The notes under the pieces: model-generated
What the model was told of the DNA's origin: nothing
Databases searched by the model: none
What the model saw: the letters and a program-made list of their open reading frames with translations, nothing else
Assembly: GCA_028095005.1 (NCBI GenBank)
Contig: CM051460.1
Span: 82,539,676-82,603,675 of the forward strand
Direction of reading: 5' to 3'
From: Rhynchospora pubera
Lineage: Eukaryota; Streptophyta; Magnoliopsida; Poales; Cyperaceae
Length of the DNA: 64,000 nucleotides
Translations under genes and position numbers: made by a program
In this document: positions 24,945 to 36,869 of the stretch, piece after piece
How the letters are laid out: each line of letters begins with the position of its first letter
Numbering within the stretch: position 1 is the stretch's first letter

Positions 24945-26493
24945 CAGGAGTCCAGGACTGAAAAAAAAAAGAAACACTGTCGGGGTCTTTTTTTTCCTTA
25001 AAAGGGCGTAAATAATTTTCTGAAGTACGAAGTCCTCTTCGATATTTGAAACGGCAGTTGGCGCACATGGAGAGATGATCTCATGCCCCATATATTTTAT
25101 ATATTATATATACATATAGATTAAAAAGAGACTTGGGACGCGGTGCACATGGGTTTGACTAATAGTACCAGGATTTTCTGCGACCATTTTTATTTATCCG
25201 CGTTTAATTACATTACCACATTTTTAGCTACTATAACAAAGGATCCGGTCGAAAATACTGTGCGAAAAACTGTTAACCAATAGTGATTTTGGACTCGATC
25301 CTATTCTGGAAATTAATATATATTTTGACGTGACTTCTCTAAAAATGTTTTATGAAAAACATTTTCTGCGATTTAAAATACTCAATAAAAAATTATAATT
25401 TGGATAATCAACCTTTAATCTAATCTAGTAGCTAGTTAATTAATTAAGGATAATTTCTGCGTGAAAATTCAAATTTAATATCTGATAATTTACCTTGAAT
25501 ATTTTAATTTGACAAATACGAATTCATCATTATTTAAAAAAGAAGTCATGCAGTTGGTCATCTGCCAAATTCATTACGTCAGAAATCTGCCAAAATTTTG
25601 GTCTAAGTCAGAATTATACAAGTGGGTGATCTGAGTTCGTATTTGATTAATTAACCGTTGACTAATTCTATAAAAATTACCTAATTGAATTTAAATGACG
25701 CAATGGCCCAGTTTGGAGCTCTTATCCAGTTTCCCAAAGTCAAATGGGATTTCACCATCAATTAGCCAAGTCAAATATTTCATTTTTCTTTTTTCTTTGT
25801 TATGTTTTAGAGAAACCTGACAGAATGGGTCAGACGATTTTTTTTTTTCCTTTTGTTGTTTGTTTTTTTTGTTTGTTCTGCCTTTAATTTTCGTTTCCTT
25901 TTTTGTCTTTTGAAGAATTGAGATTCGATTATTAATATATTGCCTAAGAAATTTATAATTTTCTATGAAAGAATCCCTGTTAAATAATATATATGAAACA
26001 TTTTTTTTCGGCTAAAAAAATTATTACATTCATTTTGCAAGGCTACAAATTGGGGGATTGGCCAAGAGAGGCCGGGCGATTTTCTAAACTTTTGTAAATG
26101 ACGAGATTTACAAATTAACTCTCTGAACATCTATTGGCTATTGCCGACCTAGTAACACTGATTTTTGGGCCTGCTGATGCTGCCTTTTTTGTTTCCATTT
26201 TTCATTTTATTAGTAATTGGGCTTGGCACAGACTAATCTAAATTGAAATGAGTTTTTTCTTCAAACTTTCTAAGAATGTTGGCATATTATAGCAAAAGAT
26301 CATTTACACTATATATGAAATTTCATTTGTGAATATAAAACAAGATGTGGTTAATACTAAGTACTAACTGAGTAATTCTTGATTTTAAAAAAAATATAAG
26401 TTATTCAAAGATTTAAAATATTTACCCTTAATCTTGTTCTCAAAAACATAGTCATTATTGTAACCAGTATATTAATAACGGAATTGCTTAGGA
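24945..26493. repeat. Chitinase-array spacer
   Basis: No gene. The segment about 25320-25520 (TAAAAATGTTTTATGAAAAAC, GATAATCAACCTT, GGATAATTTCTGCGTGAAAA) matches spacer at about 30360-30540 and about 48300-48460. The segment about 25725-25900 (AAAGTCAAATGGGAT, then GTTATGTTTTAGAGAAACCT) matches about 31080-31260, 48690-48850 and 53060-53220. Confidence 0.65.
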
Positions 26494-26802
26494 TACTACA
26501 AGAGAGATGGTCTATTGCTAGATTTGCTAAAATTTTTTGATAGACTTTTTTTATTAGTGTTAGACTTTGTTATATTGCTAGATTTAATTGATGCACTAAA
26601 GTCTAGCAATTTTTTAGCAAGACTTAATTTTCTATTAATAGGTACTAAAAAATCTAGCAATTTATTTTTGATAGACTTTTGAATCTTGCAATGTTTAGTG
26701 TAGCAATTTTTTGCTACACCATAAAACAAAGTCCAACACTAACAAAAAAAGTCTATCTAAAAAATTTAGCAAATATAGCAATAGACCATCTCTCTTGTAG
26801 TG
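26494..26802. mobile_element. Mini-CACTA element (309 bp)
   Basis: Ends TACTACAAGAGAGATGGTC and the inverse of CACTACAAGAGAGATGGTC, with the 3-bp duplication GGA on both sides (26491-26493, 26803-26805). Inner arms repeat CTAGCAAT/ATTGCTAG-type words. This is a different CACTA family from elements A and B. Confidence 0.82.
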
Positions 26803-26829
26803 GGACCATCCCAAACATTATATCATTCC

Positions 26830-27510
26830 CATCATCCCCGATTTCCAGAAAGAGAAAACGCATGAACTAATCCCTCCCCTTTCGCGTACGTTGTGCCCCC
26901 TCCTCCCGCGTGAACTAATTCCTCCCCCTCCTGCGTACACTGTCCCCCCTCCTCCCTCCCACGTACGCTGTCCCCCTCCCCCCTCATCCCTCTCACGTAC
27001 GCTATCCCCCCACCCTCCCTCTTCCCCTCCTACACACTTTATAACTGTTGAAGTTAATATAGTTAAATGTTGAAAGTAATATCGTAACTGTTGAAGTTAA
27101 TATATATAACTGTTATATATATTAACTTTAACAGTTACGATATTACCTTCAACATTTATGTATATTAACTTCAACAGTTACGATATTACCTTCAACATTT
27201 ATGTATATTAACTTCAATAGTTATGATATTAACTTCAACATTTATGTATATTAATTTCAACAATTATGATATTAACTTCAACGATTTTATATATTAATTT
27301 CAACAATTATGCTCGGAAGGGGGAGGGAGAGGGCGTACGCAGGAGTGAGGGAAATAGAACGACAAGAGAGAGGGGGGATACGTACGCGAAGGAGAGAATA
27401 CGCGGGATAAGGATTTCCAGAAATAATAATCGCGTAGAGTCAAAAATAAAAAAAACACGTGGGGATGATGGGGATGATGAATATTGAAGATGATCCTTAT
27501 CACCCCGTAT
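26830..27510. repeat. Pyrimidine/purine foldback with AT minisatellite core
   Basis: A C-rich left arm (CCCTCCTCCC, repeated CGTACGCTGTCCCCC) is mirrored by a G-rich right arm (GGGAGGGAGAGGGCGTACGC). Between them, about 27050-27310, an AT-rich ~45-bp repeat (TATATTAACTTCAACAGTTA) is tandemly copied. A left half of the same family lies at 35575-35984. Confidence 0.6.
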
Positions 27511-28203
27511 TAATAACATTTAGGTAAACGTCAAATTAGTCCGTTAAGTCTTAACCCAATTTTAGTCAACCATGTTTAAAATCTATTTGATGCTCTCCCG
27601 TCTTTCATGAATGTGGAAGCTTCATTGGCAAGAGCACTCTAGACGGCTGGGCCTGCCGCCTGCCGCCTTCCGCATCAGCATTCTGCAGAACTAACAGAAC
27701 TGTTTTATATTATTTTAGACCCGATACTTTCTCAAAAACAACACAATACACAATTGGCTGCTGGATTAATGAGGCTGAAAATGTATACCAAAAAGTGAAG
27801 CTAATCAGATTGATTATTTTGATTCATGTCTCGAGCAAATCTTGATTGTGATTCAATGGTGTTTGGCTATATTCTTGACCCGTGACGTCTATAATATTCG
27901 ACCTCTTTGCATAAAGTACAATGCTATCAAACGTAACAAGAACATGATTTATAACTCAAAGAAAAAAAAAATGCAAAAATTGTTAACAAGAGTTAATTAA
28001 TCGCGGACATTTAGTATAAAAAATTGCATAAATAGATCGTGTCTCCTTTGCCTACATATACACAATATTTATACTACCCAATCCAACATTAACAACTCAA
28101 TTTTTTTTCCGACCTAACAAATACTCAATCTCAAATTTTTATTATCCAATCCAACATTAAACTGATCACTCAATTCTATTTCTGACCCAACAAACCATCA
28201 ATC
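27511..28203. other. Chitinase-array spacer, 3' side of copy 2
   Basis: No gene. The final ~300 bp (CGTCTATAATATTCGACCTC, GTAACAAGAACATGATTT, CAACAAACCATCAATCTCAC) resembles the 3' flank of copies 3 and 4 (about 49520-49757 and 53770-54002). Confidence 0.55.
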
Positions 28204-29817
28204 TCACACACTGTCCAGCACTTGATTACTGTAATTACTTTGAAGATCATAGTATCTATTCCAGAGCATGATCCCGCCATACTTCGATGAATTCTTTGCC
28301 ATTGGCAGTACTTGACTCACAAGTAAGCTCGGTGGAATATACCCGCTGCCAGTTTTATTAGTTGATGCCGGCAGACCCATAAAAATATATGTAGCATTAA
28401 CATTGGTAGTCCAAGTATTCCATGAGTTTGTCAATTTAGTAATGTCACCACCGGACTGGTACTCGCATGGCTTGTTGTTGTAGAATTGAACCCAGACATA
28501 GTCGAATAGTCCAGTAGAAATTGCCTGTCCCAGGTGCGCATCAGGGTAAGGGCACTGGGGAGCAGCAGAGAGATAGACCTTTCTCCCTTGGCTGCTATAT
28601 GATGAGAGGGTTTGTACCAAGACGTCATAGTAGCTTGTGCCTCCTAGCTCTATGTCCAGGTCGATACCGTCAAGGACTGCGCTTCCTAGGGGACGGTTGC
28701 TAGAGTTTCCACCGAGGAAGTTGTTCCAGAGGTACTGTGCCACATCCTGGGCATCCGATGGGGAAGTCTGGGTGTAATTGCCTATGCCGCCACCGAGAGA
28801 AAGCAAAACCTAAAATGAATTTTGAAGACATTTTTCCCCTTATTCATCATTGAAAAGATGGAGTAATTCTGATCTAAAATATAGTAACTAATTAGAAGGG
28901 TACAGGTTGCATCCAATTGTATAACTAAATTAAGTTCATGTGGGAAGACACTAGACAAATTTATGTTGTCTATTTCAAATCGGGCAACCTAGATTGGATG
29001 TGATTGATCAGTAGCCCAAAGTTTGTTGTTAAATATTAATTATTTTTTTAGACTTAATGATGGTCTAGACTGTACTGCCTGACGTTCATAGTACAAATAT
29101 GCCTACTGTCTAGATGAGCAGCACTTTATATCAGTAAATATTGTACAACTCGAGAAGAGAAATTAAAACCCACATTGGAATTATGGGTAATGACTAATGA
29201 GCAATAATCTATGAAGCTCTAGCGACTCACTTTAATTAAAGAGTTAAAACTTAAAAGGTTCAATTTCAGGCAGACACAAAATCAGACAAGAGAAAGTAAG
29301 TACAAAGTGCAACTGCAAACCCAAAATAATGTCCTGACCGTTTGTATTACTATATTAATTTCTAGTTGCAATTTAGTTGGCACCCAAAATTGCAAATTTA
29401 AGTATTGAGTTTAGGTACATAATTGTTCTGAATAAGCAAACCTATTTTAATTTGTTGAAGTACTTAAGTGATTAGTTAGTAAAAAAACAGGAGATTTAAC
29501 CTTAATTCCCTCTGCCTGGCAGGCTTGGATGTCAGTACTGAGGCTTTGGCATGCACCAGTTGAGGGTTTGCAGTGGCCAGAGAGGTTAAGAACCGGAGTC
29601 TGGCCGTTGCCGAAGGTGGTGAGAAAAGCAATTATGACAATGACATAATTTCCCGAGTCACAAGCTGATTGGAGGGTCCCTTCATATTTGTTCTGGCCCC
29701 AGTAAACGGCAATGCCAGAGAGATCATTTTACAAGCTGACTGGACTGAGGCAATGAGAAAACTGAGTAATAGAGGGATGAGAATCAGAGAGATCATTTTC
29801 TAAGTTTGAGAGGCCAT
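28204..29817 (-). pseudogene. Class III chitinase, copy 2 (broken exon 1)
   Basis: Exon 2 (28809-28204, 201 codons plus stop) is intact and keeps SLGGG and the catalytic acids in DGIDLDIE. Exon 1 (29817-29501) has two lesions. Codon 6 is TAG (29802-29800) where copy 1 has AAG. A net 17-bp insertion after the signal peptide shifts the frame just before GIAVYWGQNKYEGTL. The inserted sequence includes a 15-bp copy (CAGAGAGATCATTTT at 29716-29730) of sequence also found at 29785-29799, so a local duplication caused it. Downstream of the shift the frame is clean to GIK|GTTAAA. The TATA box, splice sites and the rest of exon 2 are kept, so loss is recent. Initiation at a later ATG would not rescue the frame. 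Confidence 0.88.
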
Positions 29818-31495
29818 TGTGTGGAGCAAGTACTGCTTGCATACTGGAGGTGTGCTTGCGTTATTTATAGCACTCTTATGAAGGAAAAGGGGTGGTGAGT
29901 TTTTTCTATTGATGTATGGAAGTTTGGTGAATCATTCATTTTGTTTTATTTAAATGACAGTTACAGTTGGGATATGTGCCGACTTGTCAGCGATCCCACA
30001 AATAAACAGAGCTGGCCCAATACTTGCTCCACTGGGTGTTATCTCAAGAACTAAATAGACATATTCAAAAGAACAATTGTTAATGAAAACGAGGAAATTC
30101 TGCATCCTGTTACTGAAACAATTGCGTTATTGGCTCATCTTATCTTAATTAATACTTATATCTTAGATAAATATAAAATTAACAAAAATAGAGCTAAGTT
30201 TAAACGACATAGGGATATATATAGTTTGTTCAATTTCATGTCATTGACTTGAATAAATGCATATTGCTCTAAATTTTGTAACATTCGATGAAGGATAAAA
30301 AGTGCATCAATAATGTAGTAATACTAGCAAATTACAACTTTATTAATTACAGTCACATCTCTAGAAGTGTTTTATCATAAAATGTTTCCAATCATTTCAA
30401 AATCTTCAATAAAAAATTGTATACTTTGAATAACCAACAGTAGTTAATTATGGATAATTTTCTCCGTGGAAAAGCAAATTTAATATCTGGAAATTAAATT
30501 CTTTTCAAATATTTTAATTTGGGAAATATCAATTTATCTTTGTAAAAAAACAAATAATATAATTTACCATACCGAGAGTAACGAGCTTCAAGAGGGCCTC
30601 CTGTCTCTACTCACATGAGGAGCGAAAGCACTAGGATTTATCAACTTAATTTAAGATATTTGTACAGGGCTGGCAAAAAATTCATAGGGAATCTGTAAAG
30701 GTTTAACAAACTACGTTAGTCAAAATTAAACTAGCAGGTGTTTCTTCGGGTTAATTTCTTGTATTAGTAAGAGTAATCAATTTATTACCCAAAATAACTA
30801 TATTGAAAAATAAAAGTAGAAATAAAAAGGGGAATGTGAGTTCGTATTTGATTATTTCAAGCTATCTTAAGATGACTCTTAAGCCAATTGATTGAGAGAA
30901 AGGAACGATTAATTAACCATTCAATAATTGATTGAGAGAAAGGAACGATTAATTAACCATTCAATAATTCCATTAAAACCAAATTTCGATTTTTTCCCCT
31001 TTTTTGAGATAAACAAATTGTGGTTTTAATGGCGTACTGGTGCAGTTCGAAACTCTTATAGTCTTATTTAGTTTCTCAAAGTCAAATGGGGTTAACACCA
31101 AAATATTCAAATGGGATAACACCAGGTGAGCTAGCATGAGTTGGCGAGTAATCGACTGAGCCAAGTTCAAATATTTATTTTTCTCTTTTTCTGTGTTATT
31201 TTTTTTAGAATAACTTGAGAAGCTGCACGACAGCTGATTTTTTTTTTTTTCTTTTGTTGTTTGTGTGGGTGACTTCTTGTTTGCTTATATGTTCGGCCTA
31301 ATATTTTCTTTTCATTTTTGTTTTGAAGAATTGAGAAACCCAATATTGTCCAAGAAGCAATTCATTTTCCTTGATTACTACAAAAAACTTGCTGGTTAAA
31401 ATACTTATTGTTGCTTTGTTTTGCTAGGCAAGAGCTTGGGGATTGGCCTAGCTAGAGAGCCCAGCCGATTTTTGTAAACTCGATTAAATCATAAG
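29818..31495. repeat. Upstream region of copy 2 and array spacer
   Basis: A TATA box (minus CTATAAATAA) lies at 29861-29870. Beyond it are blocks shared with the other spacers (about 29960-30060, 30340-30550, 31060-31290). A 48-bp direct repeat containing GATTGAGAGAAAGGAACGAT occurs twice at about 30888-30967. No gene. Confidence 0.6.
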
Positions 31496-31684
31496 GGCTC
31501 CGTTTGGATGCGTTGAGAATAAGATAGGAAGAAGGAAGAAGGGAAGAAATTTATTGGGAAGGAATAAATTTATTGGGAAGTGTGTAACTTTTGTGAAGAG
31601 TTTGGATGATTAGAAATAAATTTATTGGTAAAAAGTGGTTATTCCTTATTCCTTATTCCGGAAAAAAGTCATCCAAACGGAGCC
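31496..31684. mobile_element. PIF/Harbinger-like MITE, GGCTCCGTTTGG family
   Basis: 189 bp, ends GGCTCCGTTTGGATG and CATCCAAACGGAGCC, with a 3-bp duplication AAG on both sides. The body (GAATAAGATAGGAAGAAGGA ... TTCCTTATTCCG) closely matches the copies at 31965 (inverted) and 57730. Confidence 0.9.
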
Positions 31685-31964
31685 AAGATTAACTGTGGAA
31701 TTAATTCTCTGAACTCCCCCAAACAAACAATAACACTTCGCCCGACCTCTAGTTTGATTTCTGTACTGAGTCAGTCTTGGTGGATCTGTTGGGATGTCCG
31801 GGTGTTTGATTGATATTTGTTACGACAACTTTGTGCTGATTTTGTGATGTATCGGTGCTTGAGGTTGAGTTGTTGGACCGATGTAACACTATTGGCACCT
31901 AGAAATAGAATTGACCCAGTATTTGTTACCTTGTACCGAATAACTCGAGTATTAATTGTCTATA
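31685..31964. other. Spacer between two inverted MITE copies
   Basis: 280 bp without recognisable coding content. Because the flanking MITEs are in opposite orientation, 31496-32152 could fold into a long hairpin with this segment as the loop. Confidence 0.5.
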
Positions 31965-32152
31965 GGCTCCGTTTGGATGGCTTCTTTCCGGAATAAGGAA
32001 TAAGAAATAATCACTTTTTACCAATAAATTTATTTCTAACCATCTAAACTCTTCACAAAAGTTACACACTTCCCAATAAATTTATCTCTTCCCAATAAAT
32101 TTCTTCCCTTCTTCCTTCTTCCTACCTTATTCTCAACCATCCAAACGGAGCC
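31965..32152. mobile_element. PIF/Harbinger-like MITE, inverted copy
   Basis: 188 bp, GGCTCCGTTTGGATGG to CCATCCAAACGGAGCC, with ATA on both sides. It is highly similar to the 31496 copy but in the opposite orientation. Confidence 0.9.
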
Positions 32153-33182
32153 ATAGTTACTTTGTGAAGCATTTAGCTCTCTAGCTCCAAGGATTTATTT
32201 TTTTATTTTTTCGACTTTAGGACTTATTTGTAAAACCATTTGAATGGATTTGAGATTTTCTCTGTAATAATTTCTGGTATCAAGAGTGAAGAGCTAAATT
32301 AAAACATCGCCAAACAAATTAATTCTGTGGGTTTGGATCGGATCGGATCAGGTTGCTGTTGAGTTCGAACTTGAGACCCGAACCGCATTCCATCGTACCC
32401 AATATAAAACCCAATATAAAAAAAATTTCTTTTGCATGATTTTTGGGCTTGTCCGAAATTAAAGGTGGGTTTTAAAGATAAAATGGGAACAAAAAATAAT
32501 GGGCCATTTAGACTGGGCTTTTAATTTGACTCCCTAATAATTAATTAGATTATTAATAACTCAATTAAACTAAGTAATGATTTATTAATGAACTTAGTTT
32601 AACAAATAAAATAAAGTTGTCTTAATTAATAAAGCAATAGCTAATCTAGTTATTAGGCATTATTTTAGCTCAATTTCCAGTTTCGGGAGATGACGAAAAA
32701 TTGTTCGATAGATTATACGAATGGATACTGTGATATTAATCTGGACAATTTGATTCTATAAGTAAAACAGAACAAAATTGAATTTCAAAATCTGACTTCA
32801 GTGAATTTGATTTTTGGATATTAATAATAGTAAAAGGACTTACTTTTTCTTTCTAAATAAATCGTGAATTATTTTGCAAAATGTCTGCAAATATAAACTA
32901 ATTTCTATACATCTAAAATGAACAAAACGTTGCTGAAATTTTCTGAAAATTCATCTGATAGGAAAGGCAAAATCAATTATTGATGAACTAAATTAGATAT
33001 CTAAATAAATAATATAATTCAAAATAGAATCCGATTAGAATCTTACGATCAAAACTTAGATGAGTCTGGTTGTCAACCTAAGATAATGTAGGATTATTAA
33101 GCTATTCCAGTCTTGAGAACCATTAAATGACTGATTTTAACGGTAAGTTAAGAATCGGGAACCTAATCAAAGATCGTTGGAG
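32153..33182. other. AT-rich intergenic sequence
   Basis: Nothing recognisable. It contains a short GATCGGATCGGATC run near 32337 and otherwise AT-rich DNA without a sustained coding frame. Confidence 0.4.
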
Positions 33183-34331
33183 CCGAAATTATTTTAAAAA
33201 AGAATTTGGACACCTAAAATTTTAATAGCAAGAACGTTTTATTTTTTGTTTTAATAAGAAGCAAGGAATAACGCGTTTTAAAAACGAGTTACATCCTCTC
33301 ACCTAATAACCCATTTATAAAACGCATTATTAGCCTAATAACCCGTTTTATAAACGCGTTATTAGTTTTTCGTATATTCATTGCATCAGAGTTGTCAAAG
33401 CCCCAAGTGTTGACTTATTAAAAAAAATATTTTGCAACAAGGTCTCTGAATGTTTCATATTTGCAAAAGTCTCAAATTTTTATTTCCAATTAAAGATGTA
33501 TTAAATAGATATAATAAATATATTACACATACTTTGTATGCATTTAATTGCACATATTTTTTTGAATATGTGTATAATATCATTTTGTTTGAATAATTAT
33601 TTTATCCTTTTGTAAATAAAAAAATAGAGAGACTACAATGCAAAAGATAAGTTTGTAGAATTAAATTGTAAAAATGCAGGGTCATCAGCAAATAATGTAC
33701 AAACAATATAATTGAGATTTTTTCGCTGATGACCCTGCATGTTTCATATTTACAAAATTCCCAAAATTTTATTTCCATTTAAATATGTAATAAATAGATA
33801 TAATAAATATATTACACATACTTTATATGCATTTAATTGCACATTTTTTTTGAATGTGTGTATAATATCATTTTGTTTGAAATATTATTTCATTTTTTTG
33901 TAAATAAAAAAATGGATATGCTAAAATGCAAAAGTTAAATTTGTAAAAATAAATAGTAAAAATATAGGGACCTTGTTGTAAATAATACATGTTTAAATGG
34001 AAATAAAATTTTGTAAATATGAAAAATGTAGGGATCTTGTTGTAAAATATTTTTTAATAAGTCGAAATTTGCAGCATAACAAGTCTCTGACGAATGAAAA
34101 ATATGAAAAAATAGTAACACATTTATAAAACGGATTATTAGACTAATAACGTGTTTTATAAACGGATAATTAGGTGATAGGATGTAATGCGTTTATAAAA
34201 CAGATTATCAGGTGAGAGGATGTAACGCATTTATAAAACGCATTATTCATTGGTTCTTATTAAAACAAAAAATAAATATTTCTTCTTATTAAAATTGTTT
34301 AGTATGATATTCTTTATAATAATAATTTCGG
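33183..34331. mobile_element. Non-autonomous MULE (1149 bp)
   Basis: Ends CCGAAATTATTTTA at 33183 and its inverse at 34331, with an exact 9-bp target duplication TCGTTGGAG (33174-33182, 34332-34340). Arms carry the same AACGCGTTTATAAA-type words as the MULE at 20823, so the two belong to one family. The interior is a ~300-bp direct repeat (about 33440-33670 and 33740-33970; landmark TATTACACATACTTTGTATG) separated by an inverted GCAGGGTCATCAGC / GCTGATGACCCTGC pair. No coding frame. Confidence 0.9.
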
Positions 34332-34351
34332 TCGTTGGAGTGGAAGACCAT

Positions 34352-34910
34352 TAGGGCTGTATATGAGCCGAGTTCGAGCGAGTTGGGCCAACTCAAACTC
34401 AACTCGGCTATAACTCAAGTTAACTCGACTCGAGTTGAAAACACTTTTGAGTTTTTTTAAGTTAGCTCAAACTCAACTCGTCTCTAACTCGAGTTGGCTC
34501 ACGAGTCACGAGCCAACTTGACATGAATATGTCTACTTCAAATTTTTATTTTTTAATTTATATATTATTTCAAAATTAAAGTAATTATTATATACAATAA
34601 TATAAAAATAAAATATATTATCAATTTTATTTTTTTTTCATTGATTTGAAGCAAAATATGTCTTGAAACTCAATATTAACACTCACAGATAATGTTGATA
34701 ATCTTCAAAAAATTTAAATTTATTACGTTACGAGTCACCTCACGAGTCAACGAGCTGAGTTGAGCCTAACTCAAACTCGAGTCGTTGATTAACTGAGTTG
34801 GTTCAACTCGAGTTATACCAACTCGAGTTTTTTTAGCTCGAGTTATAACTGAGTTTTTCACGAATCGAGTTCGAGTAACTCATGAGTTACGAGTTTTTTG
34901 CTCACCCCTA
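34352..34910. mobile_element. Non-autonomous hAT element (559 bp)
   Basis: Ends TAGGGCTG and CACCCCTA, flanked by an exact 8-bp duplication AAGACCAT (34344-34351, 34911-34918). The arms are rich in CTCGAGT/ACTCGAG words. It lies only 12 bp from the right target duplication of the preceding MULE. Confidence 0.92.
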
Positions 34911-34918
34911 AAGACCAT

Positions 34919-35574
34919 CAAATACAAGGTCTATCAGATGCGAAGATTGTCAAACTCGAGAACCATCAAATGTCAGGTCTGCCTGAAAAAAAAAATTTGT
35001 AATTAGATATATCGGCGTTGGATTTTCTAGACCCTAAATCCTACACCGAACTTTTATAATTGGGATTGGTAGGAAAATGTCTTGTAAGTACACAAAAGAT
35101 GGTATTCGTAGAGGAATTGCTATATATATGCTGTCTGCTGAGGTGTCATATCTTTCGATCATGTAAATTCATATTTTGCTTCTATAAAACTCAATATTCG
35201 GTATTTCATACATTTTGATTTTTTTTTGCTGGAGGAAAAGATTGTTGAAACATTTCTAAAACTGAAAGATTTATTTAAAAAAATTAGATTTATAATTTCA
35301 TTATAATATTTCCTAATTGAGTGAATTGGTAAAGTCCCTTGAATATTTTTATTTTGAGGCATCTTTCTAATTTAAAATTATCATTGCATCCTTTCGGTAC
35401 TCAATTATTACAAATGACTTGATCGGACAATCATTCTATTATTCCTATACATAAACGGCCTCTGATTTCGCAAATATATGAGATAGAAATAAAAGCCAAG
35501 CTATATTTATTTCCATTCAATTTCTTGATCCGCCATTTTTGCAACTCAAATAAATCCTTCCCATTTTTTTATTG
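34919..35574. other. AT-rich intergenic sequence
   Basis: No gene or bounded element recognised. Confidence 0.4.
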
Positions 35575-35984
35575 GGGCCGATAAGGATCCTCCCTAGATT
35601 TATCATCTCCATCATCCTCTCTAATTAACGCATTTTTTTTTAGAATCATCATCCGCATCATTCCCTCCCTTTCCGTTTCTGAAATTTCATACAACGCCTC
35701 TACCCCCATTAACGTGTTTTCTCTTTTTTTTCTATTTCTGTAAAATTCAGCGTAATCTATCTTCCTTCCCTATGTTTCACTCCCTCCCCTCCCTTCTATT
35801 TCGCTCCTCTTCCTACCCTCTGTCCCACCCCCTCCCTCCCTAAATGTTCTAGTTCCAAGAACAAATGTTCTAGTTAATATAGTAATCATTCTAATTAATA
35901 TACATAATTGTTCTAGTTAATATACATAATTATTCTAATTAATATATATAATTGTTCTAATTAATACATATAAAAATTCTAGTA
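35575..35984. repeat. Left half of a foldback element, cut by CACTA element B
   Basis: GATAAGGATCCTCC, CATCATCC and CCCTCCCTCCC stretches, followed by AT-rich TTAATATACATAATTGTTCT repeats, resemble the 26830-27510 element in order. The C-rich arm and AT core are present, but no G-rich right arm is found beyond 41681. Confidence 0.5.
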
Positions 35985-36005
35985 CACTACGCGAAATTTT
36001 GGCTT

Positions 36006-36540
36006 CTGTAACGGTTAATAAAAGACTTCTGTAACGGTACACGAAACGTTACTGTAGCCCCCGTTACAGAATGTCTAATAACCGTTACAGATCTATAACG
36101 GTTATTAGAAAATAACCGTTACAGTAGCCAATCTTCTGTAACGGTTATTATCTAATAACCGTTATAGTATTATGCAAGGGAAATCTGGTATAGCTTTTTG
36201 GAGAACATGTGTAACGGTTATTCTCTAATAACCGTTACAGAAGCCACTCTTCTGTAACGGTTATTATCTAATAACCGTTATAGTATTATGCAAGGGAAAT
36301 CTGGTACAGCTTTTTGGAGAACATGTGTAACGGTTATTCTCTAATAACCGTTACAGAAGCCACTCTTCTGTAACGGTTATTCTCTAATAACCATTACAGA
36401 TAATGTTTATAATAAAAAAAATGAAATTATAATATTCTGTAACGGTTATTCCTTAATAACCGTTACAGATAATGTTTATAATAAAAAAAATGAAATTATA
36501 TTATTCTGTAACGGTTATTCCTTAATAACCGTTACAGAAG
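36006..36540. repeat. Palindromic TAACGG hairpin array, 5' end of element B
   Basis: About eight copies of CTGTAACGGTTATT, a short loop, then AATAACCGTTACAG. A ~118-bp segment (with TATTATGCAAGGGAAATCTG) is duplicated at about 36172-36240 and 36290-36358, and another (AATGTTTATAATAAAAAAAA) at about 36410-36540. Each hairpin contains AACGG, the core of the MYB3R-bound MSA element of G2/M genes, in both orientations. Confidence 0.9.
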
Positions 36541-36640
36541 GTCCTTTTTTTTTGTTTCGCTTTTTTTGATTTGGCTAGCCCAATTTGCTAGCCGAATTGG
36601 TACCAAATTGGTACCCAATTTACATTAGATAACACATGCA
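36538..36640 (+). promoter_or_regulatory. Leader module copy 1 of element B
   Basis: The sequence AGAAGGTCCTTTTTTTTTGT, then GGCTAGCCCAATTTGCTAGCC and AATTGGTACCAAATTGGTACC (two near-palindromes), is repeated nearly intact at 39565-39668. It lies upstream of both genes, so it is probably a shared upstream or leader region. Confidence 0.7.
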
Positions 36641-36778
36641 GCATACTGTTACAATTCAATCCAGTACTCCAAGAGATGCTTATCTGAACACTCATTAAAG
36701 CACGCAACTCTTCATATGATTACAATTCAAATTAAAGCACGCAACTCTTCATATTTTCAGTTTCAAACTCATTTCTAC

Positions 36779-36785
36779 TATAAAT
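36779..36785 (+). promoter_or_regulatory. TATA box of element B gene A
   Basis: TATAAAT in the context CTACTATAAATGACC, about 85 bp upstream of the ATG at 36870. Confidence 0.55.
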
Positions 36786-36869
36786 GACCAAACTGTAGAA
36801 CCCCACGCCTTTTCAGTTTCAAACTAATTTCTCACTTCTCCCTCCTATCTCTCTACTCAAAAACCAACT

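Noticed and set aside
24144..25091. Arginine/proline-rich frames on both strands
   Set aside because: They coincide with the GC-rich arms of a hAT foldback element (24206-24936).
26891..27519. Proline- or serine-rich frames
   Set aside because: Produced by the C-rich and G-rich arms of a foldback repeat.
36006..36540. CRISPR-like appearance: regularly spaced palindromic repeats
   Set aside because: The repeats lie within CACTA termini in plant DNA, spacers are not unique or uniform, and no cas genes exist.
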